Source of the DNA: JAWVFM01 sp963739355
GTDB taxonomy: Bacteria > Actinomycetota > Thermoleophilia > Solirubrobacterales > 70-9
Assembly: GCA_963739355.1 (NCBI GenBank)
Contig: CAVUAD010000007.1
Location: forward strand, 434,001 to 498,000
Direction: 5' to 3'
DNA: 64,000 nt
Shown here: positions 1 to 8,332 of the stretch, piece after piece
Layout: each line of letters starts with the position of its first letter
Position numbering within the stretch: position 1 is the stretch's first letter
Translations under genes and position numbers: made by a program
The notes under the pieces: model-generated
The model's database searches: none
Told to the model about the DNA's origin: nothing
What the model saw: only the letters and a program-made list of their open reading frames with translations

Positions 1-933
1 GCCGATCAGCTCCTGGTGCGCGACGGCGACGCGCTCCGCCATCTGCCGCGCGCCGAACCAGAGCGCGCGCCGCCTGCCCGCCACGCGGCCCTCGCCGTCC
101 AGGTGTCGCCGGGCGAGCTCGGACCAGCGCTCGGCGTCGAACGGCGCCGCCAGCGCGCCGTCGACTCCGTGGAGCAGCGTCGGCGCGATCCCCACCGGCG
201 TACAGAGCGCCGGGACGTCGCAACCGAGGGCCTCGACGGCGGCGAGCCCGAAGCCCTCGTACTCGGACGGCACCAGCACAGCGCTCGCCGCGTTGACCCA
301 CAGGGGCATCCGCTCGGCGTCGATGTCGCCGCCCGTCAGGAGCGTCGAGCCGGCGAGGCGGGCAACCTGCTCGGCGCGGTCGTGGCGCTTGACCCGCCGG
401 CCCGGCGAGGCGGGGAACAGGAGGTAGCGCCCGCCGGCTTCAAGGCCAAGCTCGGCGCGAGCGGCGCCTCGGTTGAGTGGTCGAAAGCGCTCGAGGTCCG
501 CGCCGCACGGCAGCACGGCGGTCTGGCCGGCGCGGCGCGGCAGCCCGGGCCGGCCGAGCGCCGGCTCGAAGAGCTCCCTGGAGGCCCCCGCGACCAGGTC
601 GAGCCGCTTCGCCAGGCGGCGCGACAGCGGCCCGACCACCGGGTGGCGCACGTCCGTGCCGTGGAAGGTGACGGCCAGGGGCCTGGCGCCGGCGAGCAGC
701 GCGCACCAGCCGGCGAGCCCGTAGTGGGCGTGGACGAGGTCGAAGGAGCCCCGGCGGAGGATCCTGCGGATCCTCGGCACCGCGCGCGGGTACTGCGAGC
801 TGCCGACGGGAAACGAGAAGAGCTCGACCTCGTCGCCGCGAGCGCGAAGCGCTTCGACCTGGTCGCGAACGAAGCTGCCCCGGGCCGGGGCTTCGGCATC
901 TGGCGTCATGTTCGTGACCACGAGCACTCGCAC
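1..933 (-). CDS. GT4-family glycosyltransferase, C-terminus beyond the left edge
   Basis: A reading frame on the minus strand stays open for 311 codons from a GTG at 933 to the edge of the window, so the C-terminus is missing. The product begins VRVLVVTNMTP, a Rossmann strand typical of GT-B transferases, has the acceptor-side FHGTD motif at residues 90-94, and near residue 240 carries PSEYEGFGLAAVEAL, the donor-binding E-x7-E motif of GT4 (glycogen synthase/PimA-like) enzymes. Such enzymes move a sugar from a nucleotide-sugar to a glycan or lipid at the inner face of the membrane; donor and acceptor cannot be told from sequence. It diverges from the MFS gene with about 80 bp between the starts. 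The opposite strand is also open here, but that frame is an antisense shadow. Confidence 0.85.
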   Translation of the reverse strand, partial: MRVLVVTNMTPDAEAPARGSFVRDQVEALRARGDEVELFSFPVGSSQYPRAVPRIRRILRRGSFDLVHAHYGLAGWCALLAGARPLAVTFHGTDVRHPVVGPLSRRLAKRLDLVAGASRELFEPALGRPGLPRRAGQTAVLPCGADLERFRPLNRGAARAELGLEAGGRYLLFPASPGRRVKRHDRAEQVARLAGSTLLTGGDIDAERMPLWVNAASAVLVPSEYEGFGLAAVEALGCDVPALCTPVGIAPTLLHGVDGALAAPFDAERWSELARRHLDGEGRVAGRRRALWFGARQMAERVAVAHQELIG

Positions 934-1014
934 GCGCTGAGCGTATCCGCAGGTTCGCGCGAAGCTGCGGTTGGAGCTTCCGGACGCCGGTGCCGGCTGC
1001 TACCGTATCTTTAC

Positions 1015-2541
1015 GTGAACGTCAGTTTCAGAGAGAGCGGGCGTCTCGGGCGGTTTCGCCCCGGAGTGCACGCCGAGCACGAGCACTACAAGTGGTGGGC
1101 CCTCTCCTGCACCAGCCTCGGGATGCTGCTTGCGACCGTCAACTCCGGGACGCTGATCATCGCCCTGCCCGACCTCGAGCGCTCGCTCGGGACGACCCTC
1201 CTCCAGCTGGTCTGGGTGATCCTGGCCTACATGATCGCGTCGACCGTCCTGGTCCTGACGGCGGGGCGGCTCTCAGACCTCTTTGGCCGAAAGCGCGCCT
1301 ACGTGGCGGGCTTCGTGGTCTTCGCCGCAGCCTCGCTCGGCGCGGGATTCGCCGCCGACGGCACGCAGCTCATCCTCTGGCGGATCGTCCAGGGAATCGG
1401 GGCCGCCTTCCTCTTCGCCAACGCGGCGGCGCTCGTCACCGACGCCTTCCCTCGCGAGCAGCTCGGCCTGGCGATGGGCACCAACACGATGGTCGCGGCG
1501 GTCGGGCTGGTGCTGGGTCCCGTCCTCGGCGGGGCTCTCGTCGCGATCTCCTGGCACTGGGTCTTCTGGTTCAACGTCCCGCTCGGTCTCGCCGGCGCGC
1601 TGTGGGGCGGCTTGGTCCTGCGCGAGCTTGCCAAGCCCGACTCGGTTCGCGGTCTCGACATCGGCGGGACGCTGCTCTTCGTGGTCGGCCTGACCGGCCT
1701 GGTCTTCGGCGTGTCCAAGGGCGGGCTCTCGGGCTGGGACGACCCGCTGGTCATCGGCAGCCTCGTCGTCGCGGTCGTCCTGCTGCCACTCTTCGTCCTG
1801 GTCGAGAAGCGCGGCAAGGCGCCGATGCTCGATCTCACGATCTTCCAGAACAGGATGTTCGCCGCGGCGACCGCTGCCGCGTTCATCAACGGCCTCTCGC
1901 GCTTCGCGCTGCTCTTCGTGTTCGTCTTCTACTTCCAGGGGGCGCAGGGCGACGACCCGATCACCGCCGGCCTGAAGCTCGCGCCGATGGCCATCGGCAT
2001 GCTGGTCTCGTCGCCGATCGCCGGCTGGTGGGCCGATCAGCGCGGCTCCCGCGCGCTCGCCGCGTGGGGAATGGTGGTGAGCGCGGTCGGGCTCGCCGCG
2101 ATGACGACGCTTCAGGCCGACAGCCCGTACTGGCAGAGCTCGCTCTGGCTGCTGATCGTCGGCGTCGGCTCGGGGATGTTCAACTCGCCCAACACCGCCG
2201 CGATGATGGGCACCGTTCCCCAGCACCGGCGCGGGATCGCCGCCGGCGCCAGGATGATGCTGCAGAACACGGGAGCCGTGATCTCGATCGCCTTCGTGAT
2301 GGCCGTCGTGACCGCCGCGGTTCCGAAGCCCGTCCTCTTCAAGATCTTCTCGGGCCTCGCCGCCGGCCTCTCGCCGGCCAAGCTCGACCCGTTCATCCAC
2401 AACATGCACACCGCGCTCTGGGTCCTGGCGATCACCTCCCTCATCGGCGCCGGGGTGTCGCTCCTGCGCCCCCGCCACGAGCCGGTGGAGCGCGAGATCG
2501 TCGAATTCACGCCGCGAGCCCAGGAGGCGGCGGTCCGGTGA
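1015..2541 (+). CDS. MFS exporter of the 14-helix DHA2 (EmrB/QacA) type
   Basis: Product of 508 aa from GTG 1015. It has many hydrophobic helices and the MFS motif A as GRLSDLFGRKR at residues 84-94, between helices 2 and 3. A motif-C-like GLVLGPVLGGALV follows further on. Length and helix count fit proton-driven drug/metabolite efflux pumps of the DHA2 group. A longer open frame upstream is antisense to the glycosyltransferase and reads as low-complexity Arg/Ala/Pro, so it was not used; GTG 1066 is a second possible start. The stop overlaps the GTG of the MerR gene by 4 bp, so the pair is probably co-translated and the regulator likely controls this pump. Substrate unknown. Confidence 0.88.
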   Translation: MNVSFRESGRLGRFRPGVHAEHEHYKWWALSCTSLGMLLATVNSGTLIIALPDLERSLGTTLLQLVWVILAYMIASTVLVLTAGRLSDLFGRKRAYVAGFVVFAAASLGAGFAADGTQLILWRIVQGIGAAFLFANAAALVTDAFPREQLGLAMGTNTMVAAVGLVLGPVLGGALVAISWHWVFWFNVPLGLAGALWGGLVLRELAKPDSVRGLDIGGTLLFVVGLTGLVFGVSKGGLSGWDDPLVIGSLVVAVVLLPLFVLVEKRGKAPMLDLTIFQNRMFAAATAAAFINGLSRFALLFVFVFYFQGAQGDDPITAGLKLAPMAIGMLVSSPIAGWWADQRGSRALAAWGMVVSAVGLAAMTTLQADSPYWQSSLWLLIVGVGSGMFNSPNTAAMMGTVPQHRRGIAAGARMMLQNTGAVISIAFVMAVVTAAVPKPVLFKIFSGLAAGLSPAKLDPFIHNMHTALWVLAITSLIGAGVSLLRPRHEPVEREIVEFTPRAQEAAVR

Positions 2542-2990
2542 GCGACCCGACACTCCGCATCGGCGAGGTCGCGAAGCGCACCGGCACTACGCCCCGGACC
2601 ATCCGCTACTACGAGGAGATCGGCCTGCTGCCCGGTGCGGGAAGCCGGCCGCGGGGCTCGCACCGCATCTATCGCGAGGCCGACGTCGAGCGCCTCGACG
2701 AGGTGCTGCGCCTCAAGGAGCTCCTTGGCTTGAGCCTCGAGGAGCTGCGCGAGCTCGTCGAGGCCGAGGACGCGCGCGCTTCCCTGCGGCAGGAGTGGGA
2801 CGAGGGGATCGACGACCCGGTGCGCCGCCGCGAGGTGATCGAGGAGGCGCTCGGCCACATCGAGCGCCAGCTGACCATGGTGCGCCGCCGCCGCGATGCC
2901 ATCGCCGACCTCGAGCGCGAGCTGCGGGCGAAGCGGCGCCGGCTTCGGTCCCGGATCAGCTCAGAGCGCCTAGCGCGCGAACCGGCCTAG
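2538..2990 (+). CDS. MerR-family transcriptional regulator
   Basis: Product of 150 aa from GTG 2538, overlapping the exporter stop by 4 bp. Residues 6-31 form the MerR winged-helix start (IGEVAKRTG, then TIRYYEEIGLL), followed by the wing RGSHRIYREADVERL. The rest is a long charged helix (about residues 90-145) of the kind MerR proteins use to dimerise. No cysteine cluster is visible, so metal sensing is unlikely; a small-molecule or drug ligand is more plausible. Being coupled to an exporter it probably autoregulates this operon. An imperfect inverted repeat (TTACGT-GA-ACGTCA, 1011-1024) sits over the exporter start and could be part of its operator, but this is weak. Confidence 0.9.
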   Translation: MSDPTLRIGEVAKRTGTTPRTIRYYEEIGLLPGAGSRPRGSHRIYREADVERLDEVLRLKELLGLSLEELRELVEAEDARASLRQEWDEGIDDPVRRREVIEEALGHIERQLTMVRRRRDAIADLERELRAKRRRLRSRISSERLAREPA

Positions 2991-3083
2991 AGGAGGCGCG
3001 CTTCCTTCACACGCCGGTCTTGAAGCGTCAGCCGGCCCCTTCGAGCATTGCGGTGATTCGCCAAACCGTTCGAAGGAGACCGA

Positions 3084-3326
3084 ATGAACGCACTTGTCAC
3101 CTACCTCGAGGCCCGCGGCGTCGCGATCCGCCGCCTGCTCGACCGCCTGCTTTCCGAGGGCGGGCAGGGCACCGTCGAGTACGTCGGCCTGATTCTGCTC
3201 GTCTCGATGCTGATGGTTGCGCTGGTCGCAGCGATGAAGGGCTTTCACACCAGCGAGGGCCAGGACCTCGCCGGCCTGATTGTCACCAAGATCAAGTCGG
3301 CCGTCAGCGCCCTCACGTTCCACTAG
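3084..3326 (+). CDS. Flp-type (type IVb) pilin
   Basis: Product of 80 aa, ATG 3084 preceded by GAAGGAGACC as ribosome site. A basic leader of about 27 residues ends in Gly-Gly, then QGTVEYVG opens a hydrophobic helix (LILLVSMLMVALVAA). Cleavage after G27 would place Glu at mature position 5 and Tyr at position 6, the signature of Flp/Tad pilins processed by a TadV/CpaA prepilin peptidase. The mature protein would be about 53 residues. No tadA, tadB, tadC or rcpA gene lies in this window, so assembly machinery must be encoded elsewhere. It is a single gene between two unrelated units and is followed by a strong stem-loop. Confidence 0.85.
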   Translation: MNALVTYLEARGVAIRRLLDRLLSEGGQGTVEYVGLILLVSMLMVALVAAMKGFHTSEGQDLAGLIVTKIKSAVSALTFH

Positions 3327-3333
3327 GCGTCCT

Positions 3334-3386
3334 CCGGCGCCCGCCCCGTTCCGCGTCCGGAGGGCGCGGAGGAGAGCGGGCGCCGG
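3334..3386 (+). terminator. Long GC stem-loop after the pilin gene
   Basis: Perfect 11-bp arms CCGGCGCCCGC (3334-3344) and GCGGGCGCCGG (3376-3386), with an inner 5-bp pair CCGCG/CGCGG (3351-3355/3365-3369). It starts 8 bp after the pilin stop. There is no T-run, so it could act as a rho-assisted terminator or mRNA-stabilising hairpin that isolates the pilin from rph. Confidence 0.55.
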
Positions 3387-3451
3387 TGGTCTGCGCCGCC
3401 CGCGCGGGCACGCCAATTTGGGACTTGGTCATCTCTGAGAGACTGCCCGCC

Positions 3452-4174
3452 GTGAGCTCCACCCGCAGCTACGAGCGCGCGGCCGGCGAGATCAGGCCGG
3501 TCGACATCCAGCCGGGCTTCGTCCGCACGGCGGACGGCTCCGCGCTCTACTCGCAGGGCGAGACGCGCGTCATCTGCACGGCGTCGGTCCAGCACTCGGT
3601 GCCGCGGTGGATGGAGGGCTCGGGGCGGGGCTGGGTCACCGCGGAGTACGCGATGCTGCCCGCCTCCACCGGGTCCCGCAAGGAGCGCGACTCGCGCAAG
3701 GGCCGCCAGGACGGCCGCGGCGTCGAGATCCAGCGCCTGATCGGCCGCTCGCTGCGGGCGATCGTCGACTTCACCGCGCTCGGCGAGCGCAGCGTCTACA
3801 TCGACTGCGACGTGCTGCAGGCCGACGGCGGCACCCGCTGCGCGTCGATCACCGGCGGGTTCGTGGCTCTCCGGCTCGCGGTCAACAAGCTGCTGGAGGA
3901 GGGCGCGATCGTCAAGGATCCGCTGGCGGGCACGGTCGCGGCGATCAGCTGCGGCCTCGTCGACGGCACCGCCCTCTGCGATCTCGACTACTCCGAGGAC
4001 TCCCGGGCGGAGGTGGACGCGAACGTGGTCATGTCCGGGGAGGGAGGTCTCGTGGAGGTCCAGGCCACCGCCGAGCAGACGCCCGTGTCCCGGGCCAGCC
4101 TCGACGACCTGCTCGCGCTCGCCGAGCCCGCGATCGCGCAGCTTCGCGACGCGCAGGCCGGCGCATGCGCCTGA
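3452..4174 (+). CDS. rph: Ribonuclease PH
   Basis: Product of 240 aa from GTG 3452, the usual length for RNase PH. It is a phosphorolytic 3'-5' exoribonuclease that trims tRNA 3' ends and works as a hexamer. Visible family hallmarks are the start RPVDIQPGF, GETRVICTASV, the basic loop RKGRQDGRGVEIQRLIGRSLR that binds phosphate and RNA, and QADGGTRCASITGG. The final 10 bp overlap the rdgB start, so rph, rdgB and the following cation transporter form one coupled unit; rph-rdgB is a common bacterial pairing. The longer open frame upstream is an out-of-frame readthrough from the MerR region. Confidence 0.96.
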   Translation: MSSTRSYERAAGEIRPVDIQPGFVRTADGSALYSQGETRVICTASVQHSVPRWMEGSGRGWVTAEYAMLPASTGSRKERDSRKGRQDGRGVEIQRLIGRSLRAIVDFTALGERSVYIDCDVLQADGGTRCASITGGFVALRLAVNKLLEEGAIVKDPLAGTVAAISCGLVDGTALCDLDYSEDSRAEVDANVVMSGEGGLVEVQATAEQTPVSRASLDDLLALAEPAIAQLRDAQAGACA

Positions 4175-4749
4175 CCCTCGCCACCCGCAACGAGCACAAG
4201 CTCCGGGAGCTCGGCGAGATCCTCACCGGGATCGAGCTCGTCCCGCTTCCGGAGGACGTCATGCTCCCGCCGGAGACGGGGGAGACCTTCGACGCGAACG
4301 CCCTGATCAAGGCGCGCGCCGCGCGCGAGGCAACCGGCGGCGCGGCGATCGCGGACGACTCCGGGATCGAGGCGAGTGCGCTCGCCGGGCGGCCCGGCGT
4401 GCGCTCGGCCCGCTACGCCGGCGAGCACGCCGGCGACGAGGAGAACCTCGAGCTGCTGCTGCGCGAGGTGGGGGAAACCGATGACCGGCGCGTCGCCTAC
4501 GTCTGCGCGATCGCCCACATCGACGAGGCCGGTACCGAGCGCGTCTACTGGGGACGCTGCGAGGGCGAGCTTGCCACCGAGCCGCGCGGCAGCGGCGGCT
4601 TCGGCTACGACCCCGCATTCGTGCCCGCCGAGACGGGTACGGACGACCGGAGGACGATGGCCGAGCTCGACCCGGACGAGAAGCACGCAATCAGCCATCG
4701 CGGCCGGGCGGCCCGGGAGCTTGCCGCCGCGCTCGGCGTCGGCCGATGA
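4165..4749 (+). CDS. rdgB: RdgB/HAM1 dITP/XTP pyrophosphatase
   Basis: Product of 194 aa from ATG 4165, inside the end of rph. It hydrolyses dITP, XTP and ITP to the monophosphates and PPi, keeping deaminated purines out of DNA and RNA. Family motifs are TRNEHKLRE at the N-terminus (nucleotide phosphate binding), ADDSGIE (metal-binding Asp pair), GSGGFGYDP and the C-terminal HAISHRGRA. All are intact and in the expected order. Its stop overlaps the next ATG by 4 bp. Confidence 0.96.
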   Translation: MRLTLATRNEHKLRELGEILTGIELVPLPEDVMLPPETGETFDANALIKARAAREATGGAAIADDSGIEASALAGRPGVRSARYAGEHAGDEENLELLLREVGETDDRRVAYVCAIAHIDEAGTERVYWGRCEGELATEPRGSGGFGYDPAFVPAETGTDDRRTMAELDPDEKHAISHRGRAARELAAALGVGR

Positions 4750-5651
4750 GCCGGAGCAAGTCGCGGGCGGCGTGGGTCTCCATAGCCTCGAACTCCACGC
4801 TCGTGGTCATCAAGCTCGTGGCCGGCGCGATCACCGGCTCGATCGCGATCGCCACCGAGGCTGCGCACTCCGCGATCGACCTCGTCGCCTCGATCATCGC
4901 GCTGGCCTCGATCCGCGCCGCCGAGGAGCCGCCGGACTCCGAGCACCCCTACGGCCACGAGCGCTTCGAGCAGCTGGGCGCGGCGATCGAGGGGATGCTG
5001 ATCGTGGTTGGCGCTGGGATCATCATCTACGCGGCGACGCGCAAGCTCGTCGTGGGTGGCGCGGTCGACCACCTCGGCGTCGGCATCGCGGTGATCGCGT
5101 TCTCCGCCGTGGCCAACGCCTTCGTGGCTCGCTACCTGGCCAGCCGTGGCCGCACGCTGGGCTCGCCCGCCCTCGAGGGCGACGCGGCGCACCTCGCCAC
5201 CGATTCGCTGACCTCGGTCGGGGTGCTCGTCGGGCTGCTGCTCGTGAAGATCACCGGCAACGAGGCGTTCGACCCGATTGCCGCGCTCTGCGTCGCCGTC
5301 GCGATCGTCTACGCGGGCGTGCGGATCCTCCAGCGCTCGGGAAGCGCGCTGGTCGACCAGGCACCGGCGGCCGAGCTCGACCGCATCGAGGCGACGATCG
5401 CCGCGAAGCGGGCGAGCACGCCGGCGATCGTGGGCTACCACAAGCTCCGCGCGCGCCGCTCGGGCTCGCGCACGCTGGTCGACCTCCACCTCCAGCTCCG
5501 CTCGGGCACCACGCTCGAGTCGGCCCACGAGATCGCGCACGACCTCCGCGACGCCATCGAGGCGGACGTCGCCGGCTCCGAGGTCCTGATCCACGTGGAG
5601 CCCGAGGGCTCGTTCAGGCCAGACGGCTCGGGCCCGCTGCGTTCGGGTTAG
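4746..5651 (+). CDS. Cation diffusion facilitator (divalent metal efflux)
   Basis: Product of 301 aa, coupled to rdgB by ATGA. About six membrane helices are followed by a cytosolic C-terminal domain from about residue 215. The transport site is visible as H41-x3-D45 in helix 2 (EAAHSAIDLVAS) and H149-x3-D153 in helix 5 (DAAHLATDSLTS). An H-D pair in both helices fits zinc or a broad Zn/Fe/Co range. The loop HPYGHERFE is also typical of the family. It probably exports metal in exchange for protons. Its stop overlaps the convergent acetyltransferase stop by 4 bp. Confidence 0.92.
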   Translation: MSRSKSRAAWVSIASNSTLVVIKLVAGAITGSIAIATEAAHSAIDLVASIIALASIRAAEEPPDSEHPYGHERFEQLGAAIEGMLIVVGAGIIIYAATRKLVVGGAVDHLGVGIAVIAFSAVANAFVARYLASRGRTLGSPALEGDAAHLATDSLTSVGVLVGLLLVKITGNEAFDPIAALCVAVAIVYAGVRILQRSGSALVDQAPAAELDRIEATIAAKRASTPAIVGYHKLRARRSGSRTLVDLHLQLRSGTTLESAHEIAHDLRDAIEADVAGSEVLIHVEPEGSFRPDGSGPLRSG

Positions 5652-6169
5652 CCGTCCGCCTCCCGCAGCTCGTCCGCCAGCAGGTCCATCAGCAGGTTGT
5701 TGTGCCAGGTGCCGTCGCGGCCGCGCTCGTAGGAGCGCATGACGCCGACGGGCCTGAAGCCAACCGCCTCGTAGGCGCGGATCGCGCGGGCGTTCGCCGC
5801 CGCGGGATCGATCGTGAAGCGGCGATGGCCGTGCGCGTCGATCAGCCAGCGGATGGCGAGGCGTAGTGCCTCGGGCCCGAGGCCCCGGTTCTGGTGGTCG
5901 GGGCCGAGGACGATGTCGACCGACGCGTGCTCGTAGCCCGGAGTCGTCTCCTCGTCGAAGCCGAGCCAGCCGGCGACGGAGCCCTCGACCTCTACCGCGA
6001 ACGCCCGGCCCTCGTTGCGAAGCTCCTCGTCGAGCGCCTCGCGCCCCTCGTCGGGGCCCCACCACTCGGCGACGCTCGGCGCGGCGAGGATCGCCGCCAG
6101 CGAGTCCAGGTCGGCGTCCACGAGTGGGCGAAGCGCGAGCCGCTCGCCGCGCAGGACCGGCAGAGCCAC
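5648..6169 (-). CDS. GNAT N-acetyltransferase (RimJ/RimL-like)
   Basis: Product of 173 aa from GTG 6169. The start LRGERLALRPLVDADLDSLAAI is the typical beginning of RimJ/RimL-type GNAT proteins. The acetyl-CoA loop is LGPDHQNRGLGPEALRLAIRWL, with RNRGLG in place of the canonical R/Q-x-x-G-x-G/A, and NARAIRAYEAVGF is the late motif B segment. It could acetylate a small amine or a protein N-terminus; the target is unknown. The start lies 4 bp downstream of the stop of a 46-aa membrane protein gene, so the two are probably transcribed together. The open frame extends further upstream but only as antisense. Confidence 0.85.
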   Translation of the reverse strand: MALPVLRGERLALRPLVDADLDSLAAILAAPSVAEWWGPDEGREALDEELRNEGRAFAVEVEGSVAGWLGFDEETTPGYEHASVDIVLGPDHQNRGLGPEALRLAIRWLIDAHGHRRFTIDPAAANARAIRAYEAVGFRPVGVMRSYERGRDGTWHNNLLMDLLADELREADG

Positions 6170-6173
6170 CGGC

Positions 6174-6314
6174 CTAGAGCAGGTTGACGGCCGCCGAAAG
6201 CCCGACGGCGCCGAGGACGATCGGATAGCCCACGTATCCGTCGAGGGCAAGGATGAGCGCGCCGAGGGCGCAGGCGGCGACGATCGCGATCCACGATGCT
6301 CGGCCGAGAGACAT
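6174..6314 (-). CDS. 46-aa two-helix membrane protein
   Basis: A short frame from ATG 6314 encodes MSLGRASW and then two hydrophobic stretches (IAIVAACALGALILAL and YPIVLGAVGLSAAVNLL) separated by a short Asp-Gly-Tyr turn. It ends 4 bp before the acetyltransferase start, which supports a real co-transcribed gene. Function unknown; it looks like a minimal hairpin membrane protein. Its start is only 22 bp from the start of the divergent roadblock-like gene. Confidence 0.55.
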   Translation of the reverse strand: MSLGRASWIAIVAACALGALILALDGYVGYPIVLGAVGLSAAVNLL

Positions 6315-6336
6315 TGGTCTATGTATGTTGGCGCAG

Positions 6337-6708
6337 ATGACCGACGCCACCGCAAGCCGGGTGCCAAGCAACGTGGACGCCGCCGCGGCGCTGGCCCGCT
6401 TCCAGGAGATGTCGGCGGACCTCCTGGGCGCCGCGATCCTGGATGCGAACGGCTCCGTGCTCGCCGCCACCGGCGAGGGCGAGGCGTGGGGCCGTGCCGG
6501 GAGCGAGCTGCTCGGCGCCGCCGACGCCGCGGCCCCGGAGCGGGCCAGGCGAGTCCACGTCGGCACCGAGGACGGTGAGGCGTTCGCCGTCCGGGAGGAC
6601 GAGCTTGCGATCGTCGCGGTTGCGGAGCGGTTCACGCTCGCCTCGCTGATGCTCTTCGACATGCGCTCCGTGCTGCGTGACGCGGCCGGCGCGCCGGCGG
6701 CGGGATGA
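6337..6708 (+). CDS. Roadblock/LC7-like protein
   Basis: Product of 123 aa from ATG 6337 (ATG 6325 in the same frame is possible). The order of elements fits the Roadblock/LC7 fold: a helix LARFQEMSADLLGAAI, the strand-turn LDANGSVLAATGEG, then ELAIVAVAERFTLASLMLFDMRSVLRD. In bacteria such proteins often act as GTPase partners (MglB-like) or as small regulators. No MglA-like GTPase is nearby. It overlaps the next gene by 4 bp and so heads a coupled unit with a 73-aa protein and tldD. Fold assignment is by eye. Confidence 0.6.
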   Translation: MTDATASRVPSNVDAAAALARFQEMSADLLGAAILDANGSVLAATGEGEAWGRAGSELLGAADAAAPERARRVHVGTEDGEAFAVREDELAIVAVAERFTLASLMLFDMRSVLRDAAGAPAAG

Positions 6709-6926
6709 AGCCGCACCGCGTCATCCTCGATCGCGTCACCGGCTACGCCGACGAGGCGTCGGCCTACCTGCGCCGGCGCCGCCTCAACCGCAAGCCCTTC
6801 GCGCGCGTATGGTGGGATGGCGACCGCGGGGCCGCCTTCGACGCGCAGACGGCGGAGGGGAGGGCGCTGTTCCTCGCCGCCTCGCACGTGATCGACACCG
6901 CCAAGGCCGTGGAGGGCTCGAAATGA
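6705..6926 (+). CDS. 73-aa protein coupled to tldD
   Basis: Small, basic, Trp-containing protein (central FARVWWDGDRGAAFD) whose start overlaps the roadblock gene and whose stop overlaps tldD, both by ATGA. No signal peptide, membrane helix or cysteine. I do not recognise the family. Tight coupling on both sides suggests a stoichiometric partner or a substrate of the TldD protease, but nothing in the sequence proves that. Confidence 0.65.
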   Translation: MKPHRVILDRVTGYADEASAYLRRRRLNRKPFARVWWDGDRGAAFDAQTAEGRALFLAASHVIDTAKAVEGSK

Positions 6927-8326
6927 GCCGCACGGCCGAGCCGCTGATCGGCGCCGAGCTGGCGCAGTCCGTCGTTGCCGACGCGCTGGCCGCCGGCGGG
7001 GACTTCGCCGAGCTCTACTGCGAGGAGCGCGCCGGCTTCGCCCTCTCCGTGGACGAGTCGCGGGTGGAGCGGCCGCAGCGCGGCGCCGAGCGCGGCGCCG
7101 GGGTCCGCGTGGTCCAGGGCGAGACGACCTACTTTGCGCACGTCGACGGCCTTGCCGAGGCCGACCTGCGGCGCGCCGCGGCGGCCGCGGCGGCGGCGCT
7201 CGACGGGGAGCGCCGCGAGCCGACCGCGCTGTCGGCGTCCGAGCCAATCGACCTCCAGGACGTGCGCGTGGCACCGGCGGACGTACCCGCCGAGCGCAAG
7301 GCCGATCTCCTGCGCTCGTGCGACGAGCGCGCCCGCGCGGCCGGGGGCGAGATCGCACAGGTGCAGGTGAGCTACGCGGAGAACCGCCGGCGGGTCACCG
7401 TCGCGAACTCCGACGGGGCCTTCGCGGCGGACGACCGCACTCGCGTGCGCTTCGGCGCCCAGGTGGTGGCGAAGCGCGCGGACCGCGTCGAGACCGGCTT
7501 CGAGACACTGGGCGGCCATCGCGGCTTCGAGCTGGTCGACGACGGGGCCGCGGAGGAGATCGCCGCCCAGGCCGCGGCGAAGGGCCTCCTGCTGCTCGAC
7601 GCCGACCCGGCGCCGGCCGGGGCGATGCCGGTGGTTGTCGGCGGCGGCTTCGGCGGAGTCCTCTTCCACGAGATGACCGGCCACGGGCTGGAGGCCGACC
7701 ACATCCAGAAGGGTGCCTCGGTCTACATCGGCAAGCTCGGCGAGCAGATCGCGGGCGATCACCTGAGTGCCTACGACGACGGCACCCTGCCCGGCGAGTG
7801 GGGCACCGACGCGATCGACGACGAGGGCACGCCCTGCCAGCGCACCCGCGTGATCGAGGACGGCAAGCTGACCTCCTTCCTCTACGACCTCGACTCGGCC
7901 CGCAAGCAGGGGGCGAAGAGCACCGGCAACGGCCGTCGCGAGAGCTTCCGGCACCTGCCGATCCCGCGGATGACGAACACGTTCATCGCCCCGGGCGAGG
8001 CCACTCCGGAGGAGCTCATCGCGGAGATCGACAGCGGCTTCTACGCCAAGAGCTTTGCCGGCGGCCAGGTGGATCCCACCACCGGCGACTTCGTCTTCGG
8101 CACCAGCGAGGGCTATCTCATCGAGAACGGCAAGGTCACGAAGCCGTGTCGCGGGGCGACTCTCATCGGCAACTGCCTCGACGCGCTGCGGCGGATCGAC
8201 GCCGTCGCCAACGACTTCGACATGAAGACCGGCTTCTGCGGCAAGGGCGGCCAGCGCGTCCCGGTCGGCACCGGCCAGGGTCACGTCCGCGTCGACCGGA
8301 TGACGGTTGGCGGGACTGCGGTCTAG
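6923..8326 (+). CDS. tldD: TldD metalloprotease subunit
   Basis: Product of 467 aa from ATG 6923. TldD pairs with TldE to form a hetero-oligomeric zinc protease that trims small peptides; known roles are maturation of microcin B17 and other RiPPs and degradation of the CcdA antitoxin. The zinc motif HEMTGHGLE places H249, E250 and H254 in the family HExxxH pattern, and the C-terminal Cys of KTGFCGKGGQ matches the third zinc ligand described for TldD. The GGGFGGVLFHE segment precedes the motif as usual. Its partner lies at 11648-13006 rather than next door. Confidence 0.94.
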   Translation: MSRTAEPLIGAELAQSVVADALAAGGDFAELYCEERAGFALSVDESRVERPQRGAERGAGVRVVQGETTYFAHVDGLAEADLRRAAAAAAAALDGERREPTALSASEPIDLQDVRVAPADVPAERKADLLRSCDERARAAGGEIAQVQVSYAENRRRVTVANSDGAFAADDRTRVRFGAQVVAKRADRVETGFETLGGHRGFELVDDGAAEEIAAQAAAKGLLLLDADPAPAGAMPVVVGGGFGGVLFHEMTGHGLEADHIQKGASVYIGKLGEQIAGDHLSAYDDGTLPGEWGTDAIDDEGTPCQRTRVIEDGKLTSFLYDLDSARKQGAKSTGNGRRESFRHLPIPRMTNTFIAPGEATPEELIAEIDSGFYAKSFAGGQVDPTTGDFVFGTSEGYLIENGKVTKPCRGATLIGNCLDALRRIDAVANDFDMKTGFCGKGGQRVPVGTGQGHVRVDRMTVGGTAV

Positions 8327-8332
8327 CTGTAG

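Noticed and set aside
16..1014. Long N-terminal extension of the MFS exporter frame
   Set aside because: It is antisense to the glycosyltransferase and reads as Arg/Ala/Pro low-complexity sequence; the exporter helices begin after GTG 1015.
2795..3451. Open frame leading into rph
   Set aside because: It crosses the MerR and pilin regions in another frame and lacks family similarity; RNase PH begins at GTG 3452.
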